DNA of 64,000 bases, taken from NCBI RefSeq assembly GCF_022603395.1, contig NZ_JAIBKA010000007.1:1-64000 (forward strand), in the 5' to 3' direction. The stretch is from Desulfoferrobacter suflitae (lineage in GTDB: Bacteria > Desulfobacterota > Syntrophobacteria > Syntrophobacterales > Syntrophobacteraceae). This document shows, in pieces, positions 8,761 through 16,433 of this stretch (the first letter of the stretch is position 1; each line of letters starts with the position of its first letter). A program made the translations under genes and the position numbers. Below the pieces are notes generated by a model. It made no database searches. It was not told the origin of the DNA and was given only the letters and a program-made list of their open reading frames with translations.

Positions 8761-8987
8761 GCGACCTTCACCAAAGGAAGTTCACGTTCTCTTACGGCTT
8801 CTGCAGCATATCGAAGTGCTTCCCTAATGTCTTCCTGCTGCAGGTCTGGATATGCCTTCAATATTTCATCAAAGCTCATCCCATCTGCGACCATGTCAAC
8901 CACTGTGGCCACCGGGATTCGTAGACCCCGCAAACATGGCACTCCGCCCATCTGATTAGTGTTGACCGTTATTCGAGTGTATCTCAT
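8757..8987 (-). CDS. DUF433 antitoxin
   Basis: A 76-residue helix-turn-helix protein ([20 protein letters not shown], then [16 protein letters not shown]). DUF433 proteins act as antitoxins and autorepressors for DUF5615 toxins. The start at 8987 fits the family; an ATG 12 nt earlier (8999) is possible. First gene of the three-gene operon. Confidence 0.75.
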   Translation of the reverse strand: MRYTRITVNTNQMGGVPCLRGLRIPVATVVDMVADGMSFDEILKAYPDLQQEDIREALRYAAEAVRERELPLVKVA

Positions 8988-9061
8988 TGCACTTATCACA
9001 TATTCTGCGGCGTTCGATGCCTCAAAGTGTACCTACCCACTCTATACGATAAGGGCATACC

Positions 9062-9791
9062 GGGACGTTCTTGAATTTGTCAACTTATCGTTCGGTGCTC
9101 CTGGTAATTTTGCTGACCACCGAGGTGGATACACCCAACGCCCTTGCCGCCGAGGCCGGAGGGACACCATGGTCGTAAACCAGTTGTCGGGCGAGGCGGG
9201 TCCTTACCCTGGAAACCGGTCGCCGTCGGCTACCGGATTGCAGTTCTCGCGGATTGATGTTTTCTTCTTCACATGTCTTGACGATCAGCTCCCGAATTTT
9301 GCGCCGACGGTCGTGGGCGGAAAAATGATGTTTCTGCCTTTCTCCGGACTCTTCAAGAATGCGTTGCACGAAATCGCCATCCCCCAGTATTCGTCCATCG
9401 CTCATCTGCCGGTCGCCATGCCGGCGCATCGATACCACCTCGGACCAGCCACCAAGGGAACGGATCAGGCCGCCTCCCACCAAATCGGGCCGGCGCCCCA
9501 TCGCAACACCGTCTTCCACAAATTGGCGGTAATTCCTGATGGCCGTCCCGACGGTTCCACCGAAACTGTGCAGCACGAACTCCCGGTCCTGCCAGTCGTT
9601 TTTGATTTTGCCGGTCACGACCCCATGCCCGCACCAGCAATATCTTTCCAGGGCCGCAAGGTCGTCAACGAGCTTGGCACGTAATGGATTCAAATGGATG
9701 TAGCGGACCAATTCCTGGAAATAAGTATCCTCGTCGCAGACTATTGACTTGTAGCGATTCTGAAAAAGATGGCCGTGCCGCTGGTGCCGCA
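9062..9791 (-). mobile_element. RAYT-type element, truncated copy A
   Basis: Near-identical to the complete copies at 10756-11845 and 13560-14649, from the inverted end (GGGACGTTCTTGAATTTGTC at 9062) as far as 9791, where the match stops. It lacks the other end and the first third of the transposase, including the HxH motif, so it is inactive by itself. The reading frame runs on to 9864 through unrelated DNA. Confidence 0.85.
9085..9791 (-). pseudogene. RAYT-type transposase, N-terminus missing
   Basis: Begins in phase at RHQRHGHLFQNRYKS (about residue 90 of the 323-residue full copies) and continues to the DnaA-like C-terminal helix-turn-helix. The catalytic HUH pair (NHAHILL) is gone. The coding match is otherwise nearly perfect. 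Confidence 0.8.
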
Positions 9792-9870
9792 CAAAAGCAA
9801 CGGGGGTCTCAACGTTTGACAAATTGCTCTGGAAATGGACCGGTTGAGCGATCATCTCGAGCATTTTTTT

Positions 9871-9956
9871 CTGACGAGTATTTCGAGTGGACGCGGAACC
9901 ATGTGGGAGGTATTCCCCGCAATCCGTTGGCCGCGCCGCTCAAAGTGTTGTTAGGG
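9871..9956 (+). other. attC-like imperfect hairpin (weak)
   Basis: GAGTGGACGCGG (9885-9896) can pair with CCGCGCCGCTC (9931-9941), leaving one extrahelical A. The right side ends CAAAGTGTTGTTAGGG, close to the GTTRRRY simple site of integron cassettes. The left simple site is poor. It lies 65 nt before a Phd-PIN pair. Candidate only. Confidence 0.25.
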
Positions 9957-10020
9957 TGCAGAATGAACTTGACTTGCGTGACAATCGCGTACACAATCAG
10001 GGCACGATTGGAGGTAAACT

Positions 10021-10308
10021 ATGAAATTCATCAGTGTACGTGACTTGCGCGGAAAATCGGCCGATGTCTGGAAGGAGCTCCCTGCGGAGCGAGAGATCGT
10101 TGTGACCAGTAACGGTCGGCCCATTGCCATTTTGTCAGCGGTGAGCGAGTCGAATTTGGAAGAATCCCTTTCCGCTATCCGACAGGCCCGTGCTGCCGGG
10201 GCTGTCATGAGCCTGCAACGGCAATCTGTTGAGAAAGGTACCGACAGCATTGTCATGGAGGAAATAGACGCTGAAATAAAAGAGGTACGGAAAAAGCGTG
10301 CACGATGA
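10021..10308 (+). CDS. Phd/YefM-type antitoxin
   Basis: A 95-residue antitoxin with the Phd N-terminal fold (MKFISVRDLRGKSADVWKEL, TSNGRPIAIL) and a charged C-terminal tail expected to wrap the toxin. GGAGG lies upstream of the ATG. It overlaps the PIN toxin by 4 nt (ATGA), so the pair is coupled and probably autoregulated. Confidence 0.8.
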   Translation: MKFISVRDLRGKSADVWKELPAEREIVVTSNGRPIAILSAVSESNLEESLSAIRQARAAGAVMSLQRQSVEKGTDSIVMEEIDAEIKEVRKKRAR

Positions 10309-10721
10309 AGATCGTCCTTGATACAAATGTCCTCGTGGCAGGCCTTTTGTCACCATTTGGCCCTTGCGGCGACATCGTGCGTATGGTCACTTCCGGAAAC
10401 CTTACTCTGTGCGTCGACGCACGGGTTTTGTCGGAATACGATGAAGTATTGAATCGTCCCAAGTTTCAGTTCGATCCCGACAGGGTTGCTTCTATCCTCG
10501 ATTACATTAAGCATAGCGGTTGGGTCGTCTCGTCTGTCCCACTTTCTGCATCATTGCCCGACCCTGATGACGAACCATTCTTGGAGATCGCTATCTCAGC
10601 CAACGCTGACTATCTGGTTACTGGTAATGCTGCCCATTTCCCTCCTGAGTTGCGTCAAGGGGTTAAGGTGGTGTCACCATCCGCCTTCCTGAAACGTGCG
10701 GTGAGGTCCTACGTCCCATAA
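10305..10721 (+). CDS. PIN-domain toxin
   Basis: A 138-residue PIN ribonuclease-like protein of the putative-toxin PIN family. Visible acidic residues are LDTNVLVAGLL (first Asp), LSEYDEVL, and DPDDEPFLE plus ANADYLVTGN. It follows its antitoxin with ATGA overlap. A RAYT element begins 35 nt past the stop. Confidence 0.8.
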   Translation: MKIVLDTNVLVAGLLSPFGPCGDIVRMVTSGNLTLCVDARVLSEYDEVLNRPKFQFDPDRVASILDYIKHSGWVVSSVPLSASLPDPDDEPFLEIAISANADYLVTGNAAHFPPELRQGVKVVSPSAFLKRAVRSYVP

Positions 10722-10755
10722 TATTTGATTTGAACAGTCTCTGTACCGGCATACC

Positions 10756-11845
10756 GGGACGTTCTTGAATTTGTCAACTTATCGTTCGGTGCTCCTGGTA
10801 ATTTTGCTGACCGCCGAGGTGGATACACCCAACGCCCTTGCCGCCGAGGCCGGAGGGACACCATGGTCGTAAACCAGTTGTCGGGCGAGGCGGGTCCTTA
10901 CCCTGGAAACCGGTCGCCGTCGGCTACCGGATTGCAGTTCTCGCGGATTGATATTTTCTTCCTCACATGTCTTGACGATCAGCTCCTGAATTTTGCGCCG
11001 ACGGTCGTGGGCGGAAAAATGATGTTTCTGCCTTTCTCCGGACTCTTCAAGAATGCGTTGCACGAAATCGCCATCCCCCAGTATTCGTCCATCGCTCATC
11101 TGCCGGTCGCCATGCCGGCGCATCGATACCACCTCAGACCAGCCACCAAGGGAACGGATCAGGCCGCCTCCCACCAAATCGGGCCGGCGCCCCATCGCAA
11201 CACCGTCTTCCACAAATTGGCGGTAATTCCTGATGGCCGTCCCGACGGTTCCACCGAAACTGTGCAGCACGAACTCCCGGTCCTGCCAGTCGTTTTTGAT
11301 TTTGCCGGTCACGACCCCATGCCCGCACCAGCAATATCTTTCCAGGGCCGCAAGGTCGTCAACGAGCTTGGCACGTAATGGATTCAAATGGATGTAGCGG
11401 ACCAATTCCTGGAAATAAGTATCCTCGTCGCAGACTATTGACTTGTAGCGATTCTGAAAAAGATGGCCGTGCCGCTGGTGCCGCAGATTGTAGGTAACCG
11501 AATAGCTGGTCAGAAACCGTCGCATGAATTTGGGCAATCCGCCGCTGCCGCTGCGCAACAATATATGGGCGTGGTTAGTCAAAAGCGACCAGGCGTAAAT
11601 TGCCGTGCCGGTCTCTATGGCAAGATCTCCGAGCCGGGCCGCGAACCGGTCGCGGTCCTCCTGATCATCGACGATCCGGCGCCTTTCTATTCCCCGGATG
11701 ATCACGTGATGCAATGTCCCGGGTACGTCCAGTCTCGCTTGTCGTGGCATGCAAGTTCCCTATGCGCAGTGAATTCTATCTATGATTCCTTCTGCCATGT
11801 GTTCATGGCAGTAGCATAACAAGTCAACGAATTCAAGAACGTCCC
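10756..11845 (-). mobile_element. RAYT-type element, complete copy B (1,090 bp)
   Basis: The ends are imperfect inverted repeats of about 25 bp (GGGACGTTCTTGAATTTGTC at 10756; the right end at 11821-11845 is the complement of GGGACGTTCTTGAATTCGTT). All three copies have GGCATACC directly outside this same end, consistent with a site-specific target. The sole gene is the transposase at 10779-11750. Confidence 0.88.
10779..11750 (-). CDS. RAYT-like Y1/HUH transposase
   Basis: A 323-residue REP-associated tyrosine-transposase-like protein. It starts MPRQARLDVPGTLHHVIIRG, carries the HUH pair in NHAHILL near residue 65, and has the conserved RHQRHGHLFQNRYKS and ELVRYIHLNPLRAKLV motifs. The C-terminus (about 285-323) resembles the DnaA DNA-binding helix-turn-helix. 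It should nick and rejoin single-stranded DNA at hairpin ends. It is nearly identical to the copy at 13583-14554. Confidence 0.9.
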   Translation of the reverse strand: MPRQARLDVPGTLHHVIIRGIERRRIVDDQEDRDRFAARLGDLAIETGTAIYAWSLLTNHAHILLRSGSGGLPKFMRRFLTSYSVTYNLRHQRHGHLFQNRYKSIVCDEDTYFQELVRYIHLNPLRAKLVDDLAALERYCWCGHGVVTGKIKNDWQDREFVLHSFGGTVGTAIRNYRQFVEDGVAMGRRPDLVGGGLIRSLGGWSEVVSMRRHGDRQMSDGRILGDGDFVQRILEESGERQKHHFSAHDRRRKIQELIVKTCEEENINPRELQSGSRRRPVSRVRTRLARQLVYDHGVPPASAARALGVSTSAVSKITRSTER

Positions 11846-11999
11846 GTTCTCTCGCCCACCCATAAATAGTGGAACTGATCGCCATCACGGCTTGCGCGGG
11901 CTAGATTAGTTTGGGACACTTGACCTCATTACCCCCATGAGTGATACAGCCGTAAGAAGCCTGCGGCTCGATCTGTAAGGCTGTGCACGCATATCGTTG

Positions 12000-12063
12000 C
12001 CATAACCGGCAGTGAAAAGTGGGGCAAAGAAGGAGCTCCGCTTTTCACTGTCCGCGTTGATGG
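12000..12063 (-). other. attC-like site at the 3' end of the SRPBCC gene
   Basis: CAGTGAAAAG (12010-12019) pairs perfectly with CTTTTCACTG (12041-12050). Three more pairs continue the stem past a single extrahelical base (T at 12051). The outer boxes are CCATAAC (12000-12006) and GTTGATGG (12056-12063). The length (64 bp) and bulged stem fit integron attC sites, and the SRPBCC stop codon lies inside it. The simple-site consensus is only loosely met. A factor-independent terminator is unlikely, as no T-run follows. Confidence 0.45.
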
Positions 12064-12521
12064 CGTTGTTGGTGCCTTCTCTCAAAATACTTCACCAGCA
12101 AGACCTCCCACTCGGCCATGAATGCGCTGTAATCCGACGCTGAAAAGCTGGAAACAAAGCCATTACCCGTCTCCGACAACCCGATGTACTCGTAGGTAAC
12201 CTGCACTTTGGTCTGGGACTCGTTCAGCTCGATGCAACGAACCTCAATCACACCAATCTTTTCGCCGGGCTCTACCTTGTAGAACTGCACCAAGCAGTGT
12301 TCCGGTTCATACCTCTTAACCATCCATATTGCTTCAGACGAGGCATGATCATGGCTCCGTGTCACGAAAACATAGTCTTCATGTAGATCCGTACCTCCCA
12401 TTATGTTCTCGTATTCCCACCCCGGCGCCCACAGTTTTTCTCCCTCGGCGCTGAACAAGGGAAACAGTTCCTTTGCAGGTTGATCGATTTCGAACGATGC
12501 AGTGTGTTTAACCGTACTCAT
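12045..12521 (-). CDS. SRPBCC-fold protein
   Basis: A 158-residue START/Bet v1-like protein (SFEIDQPAKELFPLFSAEGE, WEYENIMGG, KVQVTYEYIGLSETG, FMAEWEVLLVKYF). The fold binds hydrophobic ligands; the substrate is unknown. AGGAAGGACA precedes the ATG. It lies between two attC-like hairpins and ends inside one, in the arrangement of an integron gene cassette. Confidence 0.7.
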   Translation of the reverse strand: MSTVKHTASFEIDQPAKELFPLFSAEGEKLWAPGWEYENIMGGTDLHEDYVFVTRSHDHASSEAIWMVKRYEPEHCLVQFYKVEPGEKIGVIEVRCIELNESQTKVQVTYEYIGLSETGNGFVSSFSASDYSAFMAEWEVLLVKYFERRHQQRHQRGQ

Positions 12522-12542
12522 TGTCCTTCCTGTTTAAGTGGT

Positions 12543-12644
12543 ACTAACGGGCGGATAACCCCCGAGGAACCACTGCCAAGGACTTGCTAAGAGCACTACT
12601 GAACTCTCCCCGTGGTTGCTCGTCGGGTTGATTCGTTGGTTAGC
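12543..12644 (-). other. attC-like site between vapC and the SRPBCC gene
   Basis: AACCCCCGAGGAACCAC (12557-12573) pairs with GTGGTTGCTCGTCGGGTT (12612-12629) in 15 of 17 positions, with one bulged base. Outer CTAAC (12544) and GTTAG (12639) also pair. On the - strand the vapC stop TAA sits inside the GGCTAAC box. The next gene starts 22 nt after GTTAGT, as expected at a cassette boundary. Confidence 0.45.
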
Positions 12645-13044
12645 CCATGGCTGGGTTTGGATAGCTGAGCAGGTTTAGTCCTTCAATGAACCGGTAGTCA
12701 CGCTGGTTTTTGGAAACTAGGCAGAAATCGTGATGTAGGGCCGTAGCGGCAATCAGAGCGTCCGGAATCAAGATCCCATGACTCAAGCGATAATTCTTTA
12801 GCAGAGTGACTGCCTTCTTGGAGATCGACTCACTCAATGGCAGGATTTGAAACCTCGCTAAGAAGCGTTCCAATGCCTTGGATTCCTTCTTGTTACGACA
12901 ACCGACCATAAGCTCCATTTGGGTGATCACGCTTACGACAAGGCATGCATTCTTTTCAAGTAGCTGCAGACTTGTCGTAGCCTCGTGAGCACCGCGACCC
13001 GCATCGATCAGAACATCTGTGTCAATCATTATCGGCTGTTTCAT
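12640..13044 (-). CDS. vapC: VapC-type PIN toxin
   Basis: A 134-residue PIN-domain ribonuclease: IMIDTDVLIDAGRG (first Asp), SVITQMELMVGC (Glu), LIPDALIAATAL (Asp pair region) and LVSKNQRDYRFI. The start at 13044 overlaps the antitoxin stop as ATGA and is preferred to an ATG 12 nt earlier. It should cleave tRNA or other RNA when free of its antitoxin. The stop codon lies in an attC-like box. Confidence 0.82.
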   Translation of the reverse strand: MKQPIMIDTDVLIDAGRGAHEATTSLQLLEKNACLVVSVITQMELMVGCRNKKESKALERFLARFQILPLSESISKKAVTLLKNYRLSHGILIPDALIAATALHHDFCLVSKNQRDYRFIEGLNLLSYPNPAMG

Positions 13045-13280
13045 GAGGTTGCCCATTCGCGATTACGGGTGGCCCTGACCCACTTGCTGCTATCCTCCAT
13101 ATCTTCTCGATCACGCCACATTCCGACAAAGGGCTCATCGGCCAACGCCGTCTTCTTCAACTTGTCAGTCGGGCATGGTGGTTTATAGCGAAATCGCAGA
13201 AAAGCGACGAAGTCCGCCAGCTCACGCTGCGCCTGAGGTGGCAGGGATTTGATCTCGCGCCATAGTTCTTCCTGGTTCAT
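13041..13280 (-). CDS. VapB-like antitoxin (DUF2281 type)
   Basis: A 79-residue protein (MNQEELWREIKSLPPQAQRE, DFVAFLRFRY), a pattern common in DUF2281 antitoxins next to PIN toxins. The C-terminal half is charged and probably contacts the toxin. It is translationally coupled to vapC by ATGA. Confidence 0.75.
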   Translation of the reverse strand: MNQEELWREIKSLPPQAQRELADFVAFLRFRYKPPCPTDKLKKTALADEPFVGMWRDREDMEDSSKWVRATRNREWATS

Positions 13281-13559
13281 TTCTCCACTCCATTCCTTTT
13301 AACCTATCTTAGAGCGTCGAAGAATTCCGCCAACGTAACTTCAAGAGCCCCCAAATTATTCCTCCCGTTTCAGATAACGCCATCGAACACCGGCAAACGG
13401 GGGTTTGGCGGTCGTCTTCTTGCCCTTTCCAGTCAAAGCGGTTGTCAAAAAGTCATTGTTTACTTCAAGCCTGCAAACGACCATGCTCTTTAAGCTGCAT
13501 CGTCTGCAGTCGGTGTCGCCGAGTGCGTGAACGTGCCTCCGAAAGCACTTGGGCATACC

Positions 13560-14649
13560 GGGACGTTCTTGAATTTGTCAACTTATCGTTCGGTGCTCCT
13601 GGTAATTTTGCTGACCGCCGAGGTGGATACACCCAACGCCCTCGCCGCCGAGGCCGGAGGGACACCATGGTCGTAAACCAGTTGTCGGGTGAGGCGGGTC
13701 CTTACCCTGGAAACCGGTCGCCGTCGGCTACCGGATTGCAGTTCTCGCGGATTGATGTTTTCTTCCTCACATGTCTTGACGATCAGCTCCCGAATTTTGC
13801 GCCGACGGTCGTGGGCGGAAAAATGATGTTTCTGCCTTTCTCCGGACTCTTCAAGAATGCGTTGCACGAAATCGCCATCCCCCAGTATTCGTCCATCGCT
13901 CATCTGCCGGTCGCCATGCCGGCGCATCGATACCACCTCGGACCAGCCACCAAGGGAACGGATCAGGCCGCCTCCCACCAAATCGGGCCGGCGCCCCATC
14001 GCAACACCGTCTTCCACAAATTGGCGGTAATTCCTGATGGCCGTCCCGACGGTTCCACCGAAACTGTGCAGCACGAACTCCCGGTCCTGCCAGTCGTTTT
14101 TGATTTTGCCGGTCACGACCCCATGCCCGCACCAGCAATATCTTTCCAGGGCCGCAAGGTCGTCAACGAGCTTGGCACGTAATGGATTCAAATGGATGTA
14201 GCGGACCAATTCCTGGAAATAAGTATCCTCGTCGCAGACTATTGACTTGTAGCGATTCTGAAAAAGATGGCCGTGCCGCTGGTGCCGCAGATTGTAGGTA
14301 ACCGAATAGCTGGTCAGAAACCGTCGCATGAATTTGGGCAATCCGCCGCTGCCGCTGCGCAACAATATATGGGCGTGGTTAGTCAAAAGCGACCAGGCGT
14401 AAATTGCCGTGCCGGTCTCTATGGCAAGATCTCCGAGCCGGGCCGCGAACCGGTCGCGGTCCTCCTGATCATCGACGATCCGGCGCCTTTCTATTCCCCG
14501 GATGATCACGTGATGCAATGTCCCGGGTACGTCCAGTCTCGCTTGTCGTGGCATACAAGTTCCCTATGCGCAGTGAATTCTATCTATGATTCCTTCCGCC
14601 ATGTGTTCATGGCAGTAGCATAACAAGTCAACGAATTCAAGAACGTCCC
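13560..14649 (-). mobile_element. RAYT-type element, complete copy C (1,090 bp)
   Basis: Same ends and length as copy B, again with GGCATACC just outside its 13560 end. Right end at 14625-14649. The sequence differs from copy B at only scattered positions, so transposition is recent. It has been placed between vapB and a second SRPBCC gene, splitting what may once have been one cassette run. Confidence 0.88.
13583..14554 (-). CDS. RAYT-like Y1/HUH transposase
   Basis: 323 residues, complete, differing from copy B by a few residues (for example KIRELIV for KIQELIV, RTRLTRQ for RTRLARQ). HUH motif NHAHILL and the DnaA-like C-terminus are intact, so it is probably functional and could mobilise related ends in trans. 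Confidence 0.9.
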   Translation of the reverse strand: MPRQARLDVPGTLHHVIIRGIERRRIVDDQEDRDRFAARLGDLAIETGTAIYAWSLLTNHAHILLRSGSGGLPKFMRRFLTSYSVTYNLRHQRHGHLFQNRYKSIVCDEDTYFQELVRYIHLNPLRAKLVDDLAALERYCWCGHGVVTGKIKNDWQDREFVLHSFGGTVGTAIRNYRQFVEDGVAMGRRPDLVGGGLIRSLGGWSEVVSMRRHGDRQMSDGRILGDGDFVQRILEESGERQKHHFSAHDRRRKIRELIVKTCEEENINPRELQSGSRRRPVSRVRTRLTRQLVYDHGVPPASAARALGVSTSAVSKITRSTER

Positions 14650-14665
14650 ATTCGCTCCTTATTTT

Positions 14666-15055
14666 TCATTCCTGCTTCTCCAATATTCCAGCGATTCGAC
14701 GTTCGGCCAGCTGGCATATCACGACGTAGGGAAAGGCGAGCCGAGGCACTTCGAAGACGAGGCGGCAGCGGTGAACTCCGATAGGCTCTACCCGGTGGCC
14801 CGTCGCTTGGATCCCCGCAACCAGCCAGGACCAGCGCCTGCCGTGTTCAAAATCGGTAATGACAAATGGCAGCCACAATCCGAATATCGTTTTGACCCGC
14901 CCCGCGGATCCTGCTTTTATGTACCTTTCCGAGCATTGCACATGGACGATGGAAGGTCCCCATTCTGGCCAGCGCCAGGTATCGGTTGTTATTTCCCAGA
15001 CGGCCTCCGGTGATGCTGAGATTTTTCGGACTACCTCAACGAACCTGCGCTCCAT
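14666..15055 (-). CDS. SRPBCC-fold protein (polyketide cyclase/dehydrase-like)
   Basis: A 129-residue Bet v1-like protein (VRKISASPEAVWEITTDTWR, WPEWGPSIVHV, GRVKTIFGLWLPFVITDFE). It is a different subfamily from the one at 12045. Ligand unknown. GGAG precedes the ATG in CTCAT reverse context. Its 3' side abuts a RAYT copy, so any downstream recombination site would be lost. Confidence 0.7.
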   Translation of the reverse strand: MERRFVEVVRKISASPEAVWEITTDTWRWPEWGPSIVHVQCSERYIKAGSAGRVKTIFGLWLPFVITDFEHGRRWSWLVAGIQATGHRVEPIGVHRCRLVFEVPRLAFPYVVICQLAERRIAGILEKQE

Positions 15056-15457
15056 GAGCGATATCTCCTATAAACCTCCGGTGACCGCCGCATCATTTCA
15101 TTCTTCATAACTCAACTGTTCCAGCATGGGCAAGTTGGCGGAGACGCGTTTCGGACTTGCAGGCCGACTTAAGCAAATTGTCATTGGACGCCGCTGTTTT
15201 CTCAAGTTATATGTCTATCATCCCACCTTGGCGGTGCAATCCAGGACCGTGAATGGTCGCCTTGATGCGTCACGGTGTTTGTCAATAAAGGGCTAAAGGG
15301 AGAACGATATGGAGGGGGGACGTCCATGAAATGACGCGTTTCTCTTGACTGTGAGGGATATTCCCAGCCCCTTTGCAATGTCTTTCCCTCTCCGAACAGG
15401 CCCACTGACCGCCGTTTGAGTCAACCCCAATGGTCTTCCCACCGCGGGTGTCGGCCG
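15056..15457. other. 402-bp intergenic stretch with a possible attC-like fold
   Basis: No convincing gene. Between 15106 and 15213, CATAACT and AGTTATATG can pair, with a weak inner stem (CAGC with GCTG). The placement, 50 nt before the SRPBCC start, mirrors the better attC candidates, but pairing is poor. Confidence 0.25.
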
Positions 15458-15733
15458 TCATCTATCCTCCCTATCAGACGGCTGTGCCCATAATAAGGAT
15501 AATAATCGAGTTCGCTGAAGTGAGAAATAGTTTTTGTTCGAACAAGGTTTCAGGTGAACATAGCGGACAAATTCGAAAACATGAGGATCTTCCTGGCATG
15601 GGATCGATTTGTAGCGGTTTCGAGATAGATGCCCTGAGAGGCGATGCCGCCGATCGCAGTGAACCGCATGGATTGTCAGCAAACGGCGCATAGTCTTTGA
15701 AATTGACGCATTCCTGCGCGCTTGTCGTGTCAT
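15458..15733 (-). pseudogene. Degenerate RAYT-like transposase fragment
   Basis: The frame reads MTRQARRNA, then MRRLLTIHAVHCDRRHRLSG, HLSRNRYKSIPCQED and FEFVRYVHLKP, echoing the MPRQAR, FMRR, HGHLFQNRYKS and LVRYIHLNP motifs of this family. The HUH segment and C-terminus are missing. It differs clearly from copies A-C, so it descends from another element. Confidence 0.65.
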
Positions 15734-15818
15734 AAAAGTACCCTGTCACGCTCAAGAACCCAAACAAACGCATAATTTCATGGGCAGTGACATATACCCA
15801 TATACCATATACTTCTAT

Positions 15819-16001
15819 TCATTTGAGCACGCTGAGGTGCTTGTTTATGTGCTTTGCAAGAACGTCATCGATCTCAGTATGTCGAGGGACAGGCTGCTTT
15901 TGACCGGTTGCCGGATTGAGGTAGATGTCGTGATTTGCACCATGACGATGCAAAAAGCAACCTGCTTCCCTCAGTCGGCGGATTAATTCACTACGTTTCA
16001 T
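15819..16001 (-). CDS. hicA: HicA-type mRNA interferase toxin
   Basis: A 60-residue dsRBD-like toxin with the HicA pattern GCFLHRHGANHDIYLNP and RHTEIDDVLAKHI; the catalytic His lies in the first motif. It overlaps the hicB-like gene by 4 nt. Confidence 0.85.
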   Translation of the reverse strand: MKRSELIRRLREAGCFLHRHGANHDIYLNPATGQKQPVPRHTEIDDVLAKHINKHLSVLK

Positions 16002-16189
16002 ACCACGATATCTTTGGTTTGGTAGTCATCGGGAACATCCTCCATGACCATCATCCTATAGGCATCCTTCATATTTTCCTCTAATTCCTCCAAGGTTTCT
16101 CCTTGGGTCATGATCTCCGGGTGTTCAAGGAGTTTTCCCAACCAGAATTTTTCCCCTTTCCAGTAGACCATGGTGAAGCGCTTGCTCAT
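15998..16189 (-). CDS. hicB: HicB-type antitoxin
   Basis: A 63-residue RNase H-like antitoxin (FTMVYWKGEKFWLGKLLEHP, GETLEELEENMKDAY). AAGGAAAT precedes the ATG. Here the antitoxin is first in the operon, and the toxin follows with ATGA overlap. It looks intact, unlike the fragment at 4967-5200. Confidence 0.8.
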   Translation of the reverse strand: MSKRFTMVYWKGEKFWLGKLLEHPEIMTQGETLEELEENMKDAYRMMVMEDVPDDYQTKDIVV

Positions 16190-16433
16190 GTCAATTTCCT
16201 TGTGTGTTTGAATTGTTCTCTTAATATGCTCATGTAACCCGTGGTTTTCGAGCGGTTCTCATTTCAACGATAACCCTTCCAATCGCCAAAGCTCATTATG
16301 TTTCCAAGTAAAACGCCCAGGGATGCTCCTCACCGGCGTGCGCTTTAAGCTCAGCCGCCGGCTGGACGTGCTACGCGCATCATGCATCGGTGTTGCGCAA
16401 CAGTGAGCTCCTTCGCTGTGCAAAGGGTCTGTT

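Noticed and set aside
12010-12050. Hairpin read as a simple intrinsic terminator of the SRPBCC gene
   Set aside because: No T-run follows on either strand, and the arms include the stop codon plus outer paired boxes, so the attC-like reading fits better.
13356-13556. Small - strand frame next to RAYT copy C
   Set aside because: No ribosome-binding site or family similarity; part of the spacer between vapB and the element.
15202-15405. 67-residue - strand frame before the second SRPBCC gene
   Set aside because: Low protein character and no start signal. It may be a cassette remnant but cannot be supported.
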